Positions 26,537 through 34,439 of a DNA stretch of 34,640 bases are shown in pieces (position 1 is the first letter of the stretch; each line of letters opens with the position of its first letter). This DNA comes from Eubacterium sp. Lineage in GTDB: Bacteria > Bacillota > Clostridia > Lachnospirales > Lachnospiraceae. The position numbers and the translations under genes are program-made. The stretch lies in the NCBI GenBank assembly GCA_017541035.1, contig JAFXZW010000093.1, positions 1 through 34,640 on the forward strand. Reading direction: 5' to 3'. The notes below the pieces were generated by a model, which saw only the letters and a program-made list of their open reading frames with translations, ran no database searches and was not told where the DNA came from.

Positions 26537-27427
26537 TTATCCCTTACTTTCCGGTAAAGGTTCCGCCAGAACAGCCCCCTGGAGCCAGGTGATACCCCGA
26601 AAACGACGCCCGGGAACCGGTTCACCCTGAAGGTTTTCCTTATTGATCGCAATACGGATGATATAGTAGAGGCAGGCCACATCCAGAAGATAAACCTTTT
26701 CCTTTGTGAGAGTATTTTCCGTCTCGGATACGGCTACGACTGTTCCGATCACGTCAAAGATATCGCTTTCGGTTCCAAAGGGAATCAGACTGCTGTCCAC
26801 TATAGATAGAATGTCCTCCGAACGGGAGCGGATTTCCAGTGTGTCTTTGATGTCCATATCTCGCAGCATCAGGCGGTCTATAACGGAATCGTCACCTTTG
26901 CGGAAATTATGAATCTCCGCAAGCTCCTTCTTCATGCGTTCCATCTCATATTCCCGGTCCTGGGGGGTTTTCGTCATGGGAAGCAATATGACACCCTCCA
27001 GAGAAAGACCACTCAGGGAAAGAAGTAATATCTCCGGAAGCTTATTATTCCAGATCAGGCCGCGGACATAGGCGACATTCTGGATGGCAAAGATGACGGA
27101 CAGATTAACATTATCAAGAACCCCTGCGTAAGCTGTCTGAAAGGGATCCTCTTCTACAATCACTTCATCCGTAAAGGCATGGTGTCCCGGAAGGATGAAG
27201 GGAAAGGCATACTCTGCCAGAAAAGAACCTGCGGAATCCATTTCCCCTACCAGTGAGATGCCGATTCCTTCACCAAAGGATTTATCCAGCTGGACGAGAG
27301 TGTGACTCAGAGAGTAGCCTGCCACTGTACGGTGATCAGGATTACGCATTACCTCCCGGTGCAGACGGTCCAGCTGTTGGATGGATTTAATTTTGCTGAA
27401 ACCAATGGCACTGAGATACTTATTCAT
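26537..27427 (-). CDS. DUF3881 family protein
   Basis: 296 residues resembling the DUF3881 family, found mainly in Lachnospiraceae and of unknown function. The N-terminus MNKYLSAIGFSKIKSIQQL is characteristic. The rest alternates strands and helices with no catalytic motif, signal peptide or membrane helix visible. A central acidic/basic helix (about 160-195) could be a coiled coil. The ribosome site is weak (GAAAGAAAAG). It is the gene after serS on the same strand, separated by a 19-bp tandem array. Conservation near serS and parB in this family suggests a housekeeping rather than accessory role. Confidence 0.8.
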   Translation of the reverse strand: MNKYLSAIGFSKIKSIQQLDRLHREVMRNPDHRTVAGYSLSHTLVQLDKSFGEGIGISLVGEMDSAGSFLAEYAFPFILPGHHAFTDEVIVEEDPFQTAYAGVLDNVNLSVIFAIQNVAYVRGLIWNNKLPEILLLSLSGLSLEGVILLPMTKTPQDREYEMERMKKELAEIHNFRKGDDSVIDRLMLRDMDIKDTLEIRSRSEDILSIVDSSLIPFGTESDIFDVIGTVVAVSETENTLTKEKVYLLDVACLYYIIRIAINKENLQGEPVPGRRFRGITWLQGAVLAEPLPESKG

Positions 27428-27475
27428 GGGGTTGCTTTTCTTTCGGGTGGTTGTGATCGGAGAGATTCTTCGCTT

Positions 27476-27680
27476 CGCTCAGAATGACATTAAGTTCTTA
27501 GAGTGACATCAGGTGCTCAGAGTGACGTCAAATGCTCAGAGCGACATCAAATGCTCAGAGCGACATCAAATGCTCAGAGCGACATCAAATGCTCAGAGCG
27601 ACATCAGGTGCTCAGAGTGACATCAAATGCTCAGAGTGACATCAGGTGCTCAGAGCGACATCAGGTGCTCAGACTGTGGG
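27476..27680. repeat. Tandem array of a 19-bp unit
   Basis: About eleven units start at 27476, 27495, 27514 and every 19 bases to 27666. The consensus is TGCTCAGAGYGACATCARR, where Y and R vary between units. The first unit is part of the word GATTCTTCGCTTCGCTCAG continuing into AATGACA, a sequence that recurs in many bacterial genomes; the rest look like expansions of its second half. The array fills the gap between serS and the DUF3881 gene and runs into the serS stop codon (27669-27671). Confidence 0.92.
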
Positions 27681-28958
27681 AACCAGGACTTCCTTACCGC
27701 CCATGTAGGGGCGGAGAACTTCCGGTATCTTCACGGAGCCGTCCTCGCAGAGATTATTCTCCAGGAAGGCAATGAGCATACGGGGCGGTGCTACAACCGT
27801 GTTGTTCAGGGTGTGCGCCAGATATTTCTGTCCGTCCTCTCCTTTTACACGGATGCGGAGTCTGCGGGCCTGTGCGTCTCCCAGATTGGAGCAGCTTCCC
27901 ACCTCGAAGTATTTCTGCTGACGGGGAGACCATGCCTCCACATCGATGGATTTTACCTTCAGATCTGCCAGGTCTCCGGAGCAGCACTCCAGTGTACGAA
28001 CCGGAATGTCCATGGAGCGGAACATTTCCACCGTATAACCGTACATCTTATGGAACCAGTCCATGGAATCCTCCGGCTTGCAGATTACGATCATTTCCTG
28101 CTTTTCAAACTGGTGGATGCGGTATACGCCGCGCTCCTCCAGACCATGTGCACCCTTCTCCTTACGGAAGCAGGGGGGATAGCTGGTCAGTGTCAGAGGG
28201 AGAGAAGATTCATCGATCATTTCATCGATGAAACGTCCGATCATGGAATGTTCGCTAGTACCAATGAGGTAAAGATCCTCTCCCTCAATCTTGTACATCA
28301 TGGACTCCATCTCGTCGAAGCTCATGACACCTGTCACGACGTCACTGCGGATCATGAAGGGGGGGATACAATAGGTAAAGCCCTTACCGATCATGAAATC
28401 CCGCGCATAGGTAAGAATGGCGGAGTGCAGACGAGCGATGTCCCCTACCAGATAGTAAAAACCATTTCCGGCCACACGCCTTGCTGCATCCAGGTCGATC
28501 CCTGCAAAGCGGCTCATGATGTCGGTATGGTACGGCACTTCAAAGGAAGGAACAACCGGTTCTCCAAAACGTTGTACTTCAACATTTTCACTGTCGTCTT
28601 TTCCAATGGGAACAGAAGGATCAATGATGTTCGGAATAACAAGCATGATCTTCCGCAATTCCTCTTCCACAACGGGAGCTTCCTGCTCCAGTTCCTTCAG
28701 ACGGGCTGAGAATTCAGCAACCTTTTTCTTTACTTCCTCAGCTCCCTCCTTATCGCCTGCAGCCATCAGACGGCCAATCTCCTTGGAGATCTTGTTCTTT
28801 TCGTTTCGAAGGTTATCGGCTTCTGCCTGACCTTCTCTTCTCTTCTGGTCCAGAGCAATGGCCTCATCTACCATGGGAAGCTTTCTGTCCTGAAATTTCT
28901 TACGAATGTTTTCCTTTACCAGCTCCGGATTCTCCCGGAGAAACTTAATGTCCAGCAT
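27669..28958 (-). CDS. serS: Seryl-tRNA synthetase
   Basis: 429 residues, full length. It charges tRNA-Ser. The N-terminal coiled-coil arm that holds the tRNA long arm spans about 30-105. The class II catalytic core has motif 2 in CFRKEKGAHGLEERGVYRIHQFEK and motif 3 in the C-terminal segment with HTLNNT and IAFLENN. GGAG lies before the ATG. The final residues (EVLVPTV) and the TGA stop fall at the edge of the 19-bp array. No T-box leader is seen upstream. Confidence 0.97.
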   Translation of the reverse strand: MLDIKFLRENPELVKENIRKKFQDRKLPMVDEAIALDQKRREGQAEADNLRNEKNKISKEIGRLMAAGDKEGAEEVKKKVAEFSARLKELEQEAPVVEEELRKIMLVIPNIIDPSVPIGKDDSENVEVQRFGEPVVPSFEVPYHTDIMSRFAGIDLDAARRVAGNGFYYLVGDIARLHSAILTYARDFMIGKGFTYCIPPFMIRSDVVTGVMSFDEMESMMYKIEGEDLYLIGTSEHSMIGRFIDEMIDESSLPLTLTSYPPCFRKEKGAHGLEERGVYRIHQFEKQEMIVICKPEDSMDWFHKMYGYTVEMFRSMDIPVRTLECCSGDLADLKVKSIDVEAWSPRQQKYFEVGSCSNLGDAQARRLRIRVKGEDGQKYLAHTLNNTVVAPPRMLIAFLENNLCEDGSVKIPEVLRPYMGGKEVLVPTV

Positions 28959-28985
28959 TTTTTCACTCCTTGTATGATATCATGT

Positions 28986-29230
28986 AACCGATGTTCACTG
29001 ATTGGTTTTTGATCGGCATTCTGATTTGTTTGATTGTTTGAATTTAACAACCGGTGTCACAGACAGGTGTTTGATCGGAATTCCGATTTGTTTGATTGTA
29101 TGAATATAACAACCGAAGTCACAGACAGGTGTTTGATCGGAATTCTGATTTGTTTGATTGTATGAATATAACAACCGAAGTCACAGACAGGTGTTTGATC
29201 GGAATTCCGATTTGTTTGAATAATATGAAG
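28986..29230. repeat. Four tandem copies of a 62-bp unit with a central palindrome
   Basis: Units begin AACCG at 28986, 29049, 29111 and 29173, with the same word order in each; the first is 63 bp and the last loses its tail near 29220. Each holds ATCGGAATTCCGAT or a close variant. That is a perfect 14-bp palindrome in units 2 and 4, one base off in unit 3 and two off in unit 1. The array fills the region upstream of serS and just after the DUF4446 gene. It could bind a dimeric protein or be a neutral minisatellite. Confidence 0.92.
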
Positions 29231-29235
29231 AATAC

Positions 29236-29787
29236 TTAATCAATATCAAATGTTTCTCCTTCCGGATCGGTCAGAGCACTGATTTCTTCTTCAATGGTCA
29301 TAGCTTTTTTGATCGCTTCCTTTTCTTCCTCTGACAGGGCAATGTAGGATTCTCCGCCGATGATCTCTTTTGCGTAGGTATAGCATCCGTCCCGGGAGTG
29401 CATGGTATTTAAAACAACACCGGAATTGTCTGCATTCAGCAAAGCAAGCGAGAAGCTGAGTTTTCCGGATAGATTGTCAAAGGCGTCATATTTCACGAGA
29501 CCGATCTTATTAAAACAGGCGTCGAGGTGACCCTTAAATCTCTGATGTTCCGCAGTCACTCTTCGGGCGTTTTTCTTTACTTTGTCCATTTCCTTGAAAC
29601 GGGTGAAAATGATCTTCTCCAGATCCTTTCCTTTTTTCCCACTCATAAGGACATAGTATTTACGGCTGACATAGTTCAGTTTTCGGATCGTAAAGATCAG
29701 AAGAGCAGCCAGAACGACGATGAGTACCAGAAGAACGATCACTACGATCTCAAACTTGATACCGAATACAGTCGCTGTTTGATCCAT
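29236..29787 (-). CDS. DUF4446 family membrane-anchored protein
   Basis: 183 residues. One membrane helix at about 13-33 (VVIVLLVLIVVLAALLIFTI) is followed by a basic, helical stretch (40-85). A small globular domain (95-165) contains KIGLVKYDAFDNLSGKLSFSLALL and HSRDGCYTYAK, features of DUF4446. Function is unknown. The family is often found next to parB in Clostridia, as here (20 bp downstream), suggesting a link with chromosome segregation or the origin. GGGAGG lies between the parB stop and this start. Confidence 0.85.
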   Translation of the reverse strand: MDQTATVFGIKFEIVVIVLLVLIVVLAALLIFTIRKLNYVSRKYYVLMSGKKGKDLEKIIFTRFKEMDKVKKNARRVTAEHQRFKGHLDACFNKIGLVKYDAFDNLSGKLSFSLALLNADNSGVVLNTMHSRDGCYTYAKEIIGGESYIALSEEEKEAIKKAMTIEEEISALTDPEGETFDID

Positions 29788-29807
29788 TTTTCTAAAAGAC
29801 CTCCCTG

Positions 29808-30740
29808 TTATTTCGCGATACTGTAAATGAGATGCAGGATCCTCTCCATATCATCGGAAGAATAATATTCGATCTCAATCCGTCCACGGTCTTTCGTTTT
29901 CGGTTTTACGGATGCTTTCGTACCGAGAACATTCTTCAGATTTTCTTCGATCTCATGATAAATGGGGGTGAGATCTCGTGCAGCATCGGTCTGTTCAGAC
30001 TTATCCTTTTTTCCGGGAGAATTGAGAAGCTTCTTTACATAGAGCTCTGTCTCACGGACGGACATCTTCCGATCAAAAATGGTCATGGCTGTGTCGTACT
30101 GTATCTCTGGATCGGTGATCTGGATCAGACAGCGTGCATGACCGGTGGTGAGCATATCCTCAATCACCATCTGTTGAACCTTGTCACACAGCTTGAGAAG
30201 TCGGAGAGAATTTGTTATGGTGGTTCTTCCCTTGGAGACTCTGTCTGCTACTTCATCCTGCTTCAGATGAAATTCTTCGATCAGGCGTTGATAAGCCTTT
30301 GCTTCTTCAATGGGATTCAGATTCTCACGCTGCAGATTCTCAATCAAGGCGATCTCTACCTGTTGTTGTTTTGTATATTCTCTGATGATTACGGGAACAT
30401 CTTTAAGACCTGCCATCCTGGCTGCACGCCAGCGACGTTCTCCGGCGATGATCTCGTAGTATTTGTTCTTTTTTACTACGATGATGGGTTCGATGACCCC
30501 GAACTGCTTGATGGAATCGGCCAGTTCCGCCAGTGCATCCTCATTAAACTGCCTCCTCGGCTGCTCTTTATTCGGTTCGATGGAGGTTATGGGAAGTGTC
30601 TTCTCTACCTCTTTTGTTACTGTTTTTGTTATGGTCTTTGTTACAACCTTCTCCTGAGAAGCAGTTTTCTTGGCACTCTCCTGTTCCCCTGTGGGAATCA
30701 GATCCTTGATGCCTCTGCCCAGTCCTCTTTTTGCAGCCAT
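29808..30740 (-). CDS. parB: Chromosome partitioning protein ParB
   Basis: 310 residues from ATG 30740 (MAAKRGLGRG), preferred because GGGAGG lies upstream; an in-frame ATG eight codons earlier lacks support. It binds parS and, with CTP, slides to form the partition complex. The N-terminal CTPase domain has GERRWRA (100-106) and ENLQREN (134-140). The helix-turn-helix region is near 160-183 (KQDEVADRVSKGRTTITNSLRLL), and a C-terminal dimerisation domain follows. Six perfect parS sites lie 1.6-3.4 kb away. A 512-bp gap with a hairpin repeat separates it from parA. Confidence 0.97.
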   Translation of the reverse strand: MAAKRGLGRGIKDLIPTGEQESAKKTASQEKVVTKTITKTVTKEVEKTLPITSIEPNKEQPRRQFNEDALAELADSIKQFGVIEPIIVVKKNKYYEIIAGERRWRAARMAGLKDVPVIIREYTKQQQVEIALIENLQRENLNPIEEAKAYQRLIEEFHLKQDEVADRVSKGRTTITNSLRLLKLCDKVQQMVIEDMLTTGHARCLIQITDPEIQYDTAMTIFDRKMSVRETELYVKKLLNSPGKKDKSEQTDAARDLTPIYHEIEENLKNVLGTKASVKPKTKDRGRIEIEYYSSDDMERILHLIYSIAK

Positions 30741-31252
30741 AGTGTTATTCCTCCCCGGTGGCAATGAATCTGTTGATGGTTTAAATATAGTATGATGCTG
30801 GGGTCAAAAGGTCTTTTGCCTTGATGATTCGCAGCACGCATACTGCGTGTGCAATGTGCTGCGAGAACACTCACGGCTCCCGTCATTCGTGTTTGGAAAT
30901 AAGGTCTCGTGCGATTACGCAAGCGTATCGCATGGACCTTTTGACCCTATCATCATATTATGTAAACCAAAATGCAGTTCTGCCGGTTTTTTCTTTCATT
31001 TAATAACAGGATTTTTTCTGTAATATTTTTATTCTAAGGCGTTTATATGTCATGATTTTGTTATGCTAAATGTATACGGTATTTGTGTTTTGCAAGTTAA
31101 TTAAGGTTTCCTGCGACAGCTTGAGCATATCCATGGTCGTTTTTCCCTTTCATCATCTTACCGGATCTTCCGGTTAGTGAAACTCAGATTTGTGAGTGGA
31201 AAAAACGCACGTATTTTAGTGGTTAACATAAGGGTTTTCAACAAAAAAACAG
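30741..31252. other. parA-parB intergenic region
   Basis: 512 bp without a credible gene. The first 220 bp hold repeat copy B. The remainder is AT-rich with one small inverted repeat, ACCGGA-TCT-TCCGGT near 31160-31174, which lacks a U-run on the minus strand. parA and parB are usually adjacent, so the gap is unusual, and parB may have its own promoter here. Confidence 0.6.
30791..30957 (+). repeat. Full copy (B) of the dispersed hairpin repeat
   Basis: About 167 bp. The ends TATGATGCTGGGGTCAAAAG and GACCTTTTGACCCTATCATC...ATA are inverted repeats. Inside are two hairpins. One is CGCAGCAC/GTGCTGCG with inner GCATAC/GTGTGC. The other is AAGGTC/GACCTT enclosing TGCGATTACGC/GCGTATCGCA. There is no reading frame for a transposase, so it would be a non-autonomous (MITE-like) element. 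Confidence 0.9.
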
Positions 31253-32023
31253 TTATAAGAACAATTTATTGTTGATAACTTCCTTTGCTAGTGCCTTATA
31301 TGCCTCTGCACCGGCGCATTTGGGATCATATTTGTTGATAGGTAGCCCAAAGCTGGGTGCTTCCGCCAACCGTACATTTCTCGGAACCTGAGTCTGATAA
31401 ATGATCTGGTCCAAATTTTCTTTTACATTATCAACAACCTGTTGTGAGAGATTATTTCTGGCATCATACATCGTAAATACCACACCCTCGATCTCCAGGT
31501 TCTTGTTCAGCTTCTTTCGGATGAGGTCTATGGTGTAGATCAGCTGTGTGAGTCCATCCAGAGCATAAAATTCACATTGAATAGGTACAATTACCGTATC
31601 CGATGCGGTCATGGAATTGATAGTAAGGATTCCGAGTGCAGGTGGACAATCGATAATGATAAAATCGAATTTCTTTCGGAGATTCTTGATGAGATTTTTC
31701 AGGATATATTGCTTGTCTTCTATCTCCAGAAAGTCAACCTCAGCGCCGGCTAATTCTCTGCTGGCCGGCAGGAGATTTAGGTTCTCAAAGACGTTGATCA
31801 GCATACATTCTCCAAGATTGCAGTTTCCACACATTGCATCATATACGGAATAAGTAAGACTGTTTTTATCAACGCCCAATCCACTGGTCATATTTCCCTG
31901 TGGATCCATGTCAATTGCCAGAACCTTCTTACCCATATCCGCTAATGCAGCAGCAAGGTTGATGGATGTTGTGGTTTTTCCCACACCACCCTTCTGATTT
32001 GCTATTGATATGATTCTACCCAT
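31253..32023 (-). CDS. parA: Chromosome partitioning ATPase ParA/Soj
   Basis: 256 residues. It is a deviant Walker-type ATPase that works with ParB in origin segregation and, in Bacillus, regulates DnaA. The motifs are KGGVGKTTTSINLA (11-24), AIDMDPQGN (37-45) and FIIIDCPPALG. AGGAGAG precedes the ATG. Length is standard for chromosomal Soj. An extended -10 promoter and two inverted repeats lie just upstream. Confidence 0.97.
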   Translation of the reverse strand: MGRIISIANQKGGVGKTTTSINLAAALADMGKKVLAIDMDPQGNMTSGLGVDKNSLTYSVYDAMCGNCNLGECMLINVFENLNLLPASRELAGAEVDFLEIEDKQYILKNLIKNLRKKFDFIIIDCPPALGILTINSMTASDTVIVPIQCEFYALDGLTQLIYTIDLIRKKLNKNLEIEGVVFTMYDARNNLSQQVVDNVKENLDQIIYQTQVPRNVRLAEAPSFGLPINKYDPKCAGAEAYKALAKEVINNKLFL

Positions 32024-32047
32024 GTTATTCTCTCCTGTTTGTGCGTT

Positions 32048-32100
32048 CTTAATTGATTAAGCTTTGTGTCATAATGACACGCACGTAAGAGATTATATCA
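32048..32100 (-). promoter_or_regulatory. parA promoter with two inverted repeats
   Basis: The minus strand has TGATATAAT (32092-32100), an extended -10. About 12 bases downstream is GTGTCATAATGACAC (32066-32080), a perfect 7-bp inverted repeat. Next is CTTAATTGATTAAG (32048-32061), a perfect 6-bp inverted repeat. Both fall at or just after the expected transcription start, as operators do. The binding protein is unknown; autoregulation by ParA or ParB is one idea. Confidence 0.5.
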
Positions 32101-32333
32101 CTTTTTAGGAATTCTTTCCATCACTAGATATAGTAATATTCAGGTATTGAAACCACAAGATAGGTGCTTTTTTGATTTTTCTTCTTTTTATTATGTTATT
32201 TATATATTCGATAATATCGTTTGCTTTTAATTTATGATTTGCATTTGCTTTCAAGGGGGCTGCTTCTGTTTATAATGCTACTTTTTCGTGGAAGTCTTTC
32301 GAAACCGATTCTGTTATGATGCTATGTTTTTTA

Positions 32334-32349
32334 TGTTTCACGTGAAACA
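32334..32349. promoter_or_regulatory. parS site 1
   Basis: A perfect TGTTTCACGTGAAACA, the 16-bp ParB-binding centromere palindrome. It is the nearest to parA, about 310 bp upstream of its start. Confidence 0.97.
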
Positions 32350-32501
32350 TTTTATGGTTTATTATTGGTTTATTTTCTTCAGCCCTTCGTAGGATATTTT
32401 ATCTTTGGTTTGTGTCAATTGTTCCGGCTTCATATTATCATGTGAATAAATTGGTATTTGGATTCATAATATTTTCTTTTTGTTTTTTATGTAATGTATA
32501 G

Positions 32502-32517
32502 TGTTTCACGTGAAACA
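32502..32517. promoter_or_regulatory. parS site 2
   Basis: A perfect TGTTTCACGTGAAACA, 168 bp after site 1 and about 33 bp before repeat copy C. Confidence 0.97.
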
Positions 32518-32549
32518 ATTGTTGAAAGGATGTTGTAATGTAATAATAA

Positions 32550-32742
32550 TATGATGATAGGGTCAAAAGGTCCGTGCGATGCGCTTGCGCAATCGCACGA
32601 GACCTTATTTCCAAACTCGTATGGCGTATTCATTTTGCGAAGCAAAATGACGGGAGCCCTGTGTGTTCTCGCAGCACATTGCATACGGAGTATGCGTGCT
32701 GCGAATCATCAAGGCAAAATACCTTTTGACCCCAGCATCATT
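32550..32742 (-). repeat. Full copy (C) of the dispersed hairpin repeat, inverted
   Basis: About 193 bp, in the opposite orientation to copies B and D. It carries the same terminal inverted repeats (TATGATGATAGGGTCAAAAG and CTTTTGACCCCAGCATCAT). The inner hairpin is GCATAC/GTATGC where copy D has GCACAC/GTGTGC, a compensatory base change. It has about 25 extra bases including a hairpin CATTTTGC/GCAAAATG. Confidence 0.9.
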
Positions 32743-32884
32743 AATATTAGTTCAGAAGTTAGTATTTTTTAGTTTGGTATAATTATGTGTTAATTATAAT
32801 TGACGAATTAATCTTTTTTTCTCTTGAAGGTGTATAATCGTTATATTTATTTAAAATAATTTTGTTGTGATGATTTCCTATAAT

Positions 32885-32934
32885 AAAAGATTAAATATGA
32901 ATGTTTCACGTGAAACATTCATATTTAATCTTTT
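32885..32934. repeat. Perfect 50-bp palindrome centred on parS site 3
   Basis: 25-base arms match without mismatch around the centre at 32909/32910. The core is parS (32902-32917). The flanks AAAAGATTAAATATGAA and TTCATATTTAATCTTTT extend the symmetry far beyond it, and A/T runs on both sides add terminator-like character. The other parS sites lack such extension. Confidence 0.95.
32902..32917. promoter_or_regulatory. parS site 3
   Basis: A perfect TGTTTCACGTGAAACA at the middle of the 50-bp palindrome. Confidence 0.97.
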
Positions 32935-33335
32935 TAATTATATTTCTTGTAATATGTTCATTCACAGGAAATATACGATACACGTACAGTTGAATATGAC
33001 ATGAACTGACCCCAAAACAAAAATATTATTATCATTTTGCCATTAAAAAGTGACGAGTGCCATGACAGTTTTTAGCAGCATATTACACATGACGTGATGT
33101 GTGCGTTTTGTGGATCTCCTGATGAAGGGAAATAATCCTTCTTGTCACTGAAATCATTTCTAAATCATTCTATATGTGATATAAGTGTATATAATTTGTT
33201 TATAATCTTCTTGATTACAATATTAAGAAATTATTCCGATGATTGGCTTGATTATTTGCTCGATTATTCTTCAGTTCTATTTATGTTTACATTTTGTGTA
33301 TTTATATATTATATTAATTCTTTTTTTAGATTTAA

Positions 33336-33351
33336 TGTTTCACGTGAAACA
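33336..33351. promoter_or_regulatory. parS site 4
   Basis: A perfect TGTTTCACGTGAAACA, 434 bp after site 3. Confidence 0.97.
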
Positions 33352-33533
33352 ACTGGTTTCTGTTGCTTCTCACACTGCAAGAAAATTTGATGATTCTAGA
33401 CTATAATAAATCGGGACATGGACATTTCTAATATGAAGAGGGTAGTTATCTATCGTTTAATAATTCTGTGATGATTTTTGTGAATAGTAACATTATTATA
33501 TTACTTGTGTATTGTTAGGCAATTATATTTGAA

Positions 33534-33549
33534 TGTTTCACGTGAAACA
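33534..33549. promoter_or_regulatory. parS site 5
   Basis: A perfect TGTTTCACGTGAAACA, 198 bp after site 4. Confidence 0.97.
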
Positions 33550-33760
33550 TTGTATATAACGTGATTACAGTATTATTTTAAATATTATTATTTGATTATG
33601 AATCATTTTATTTGAATTCTAAATAAATGCTAATTATTTGATCTATGAAATAACCAGAATGATATACTCTGTTGTTGTATTCATACTGTTATCGAAATAG
33701 AAATCAATTTTCGTTCCATTATACCTGGTTTTCCAATTGCTTAATATAATAATTTCATAT

Positions 33761-33913
33761 TATGATGCTGGGGTAATAAGTATTTTGCCCCCAGCTGATG
33801 ATTCGCAGCACGCACACTACGTGTGCAATGTGCCGTGAGTGTTCGGCGGGTCAAATAAGGTCTCGTGCGATTGCGCAAGCGCATCGCACGGACCTTTTGA
33901 CCCAATCATCATA
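33761..33913 (+). repeat. Full copy (D) of the dispersed hairpin repeat
   Basis: About 153 bp, in the same orientation as copy B, with ends TATGATGCTGGGG and CCCAATCATCATA. The left end shares the CTGGGG/CCCCAG hairpin with copy A. The right hairpin is GTGCGATTGCGC/GCGCATCGCAC where copy B has TACGC/GCGTA, a compensatory change. The middle is shorter than in B and C. Confidence 0.9.
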
Positions 33914-34154
33914 TTATAATAAAATATTTCTCATATTTCCAAGATACCCAATTGTAATAGAAAAGCTGACCTAATTACATTTTCATGTATATGACTAATA
34001 TCATTTTGTAGCCCTTTATCACTTTTTAACGATTTTCAATTCTTATCAGTATTTGAATTAACAATTATTTAGTAAGATTAAAACACAAACGTAAATGAAT
34101 CAGTAATCTAAAATCATACAAAGAAGCATCATTTAATACCCATTACATAATGAA

Positions 34155-34170
34155 TGTTTCACGTGAAACA
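34155..34170. promoter_or_regulatory. parS site 6
   Basis: A perfect TGTTTCACGTGAAACA, the outermost site in the window, 606 bp after site 5. Confidence 0.97.
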
Positions 34171-34439
34171 ATGTAAGTATTATGTTGATAAAACAGGTAA
34201 ATAAAGAGAGTTATGAACCGAGTTATCAACATTACAAACAGTATGTTTATAAATGAAAGAAGAAAAGGAAGTTATGTAAACCACAAAAAAGTAAATATAC
34301 GCAATTCTTTCCTCTTTAGGATGATTTATAACTAAATGATCAATGTCGATTGAAAAAAAGAGCAGCTGATTTGAGTAAATGTGTAGTAAATGATAAAGCG
34401 CTGCACAAGCATCATAGAATGGAGAAAAATATATAAAAA

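Larger units (their letters stand above)
32101..34439. other. AT-rich, gene-free parS region
   Basis: About 2.3 kb of strongly AT-rich DNA. The open frames here (for example 33142-33390 and 34180-34527) have no ribosome sites and low-complexity translations, and the first runs through a parS site. The region holds six parS sites, repeat copies C and D and a large palindrome. A near-perfect 18-bp inverted repeat (ACACATGACGTGATGTGT, 33085-33102) is also present. It behaves like a centromere region rather than coding DNA. Confidence 0.8.

Noticed and set aside
27476-27680. CRISPR array
   Set aside because: Units are contiguous 19-mers with no unique spacers, and no cas gene is present. The 62-bp array at 28986 fails for the same reason.
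27503-27775. 90-codon frame across the 19-bp array
   Set aside because: The peptide is only the repeat read in three frames in turn, running into serS on the opposite strand.
28548-28560. Second LexA-like site GAAC-GTTC
   Set aside because: The half-sites are five bases apart instead of four and lie inside the serS coding sequence.
28959-29235. T-box riboswitch upstream of serS
   Set aside because: The conserved T-box word (AGGGTGG-type) and specifier layout are not found; the space is filled by the 62-bp units.
33142-33390. 82-codon hydrophobic frame in the parS region
   Set aside because: It runs through a parS site, has no Shine-Dalgarno sequence, and its Phe/Ile/Tyr-rich translation is what AT-rich DNA gives.
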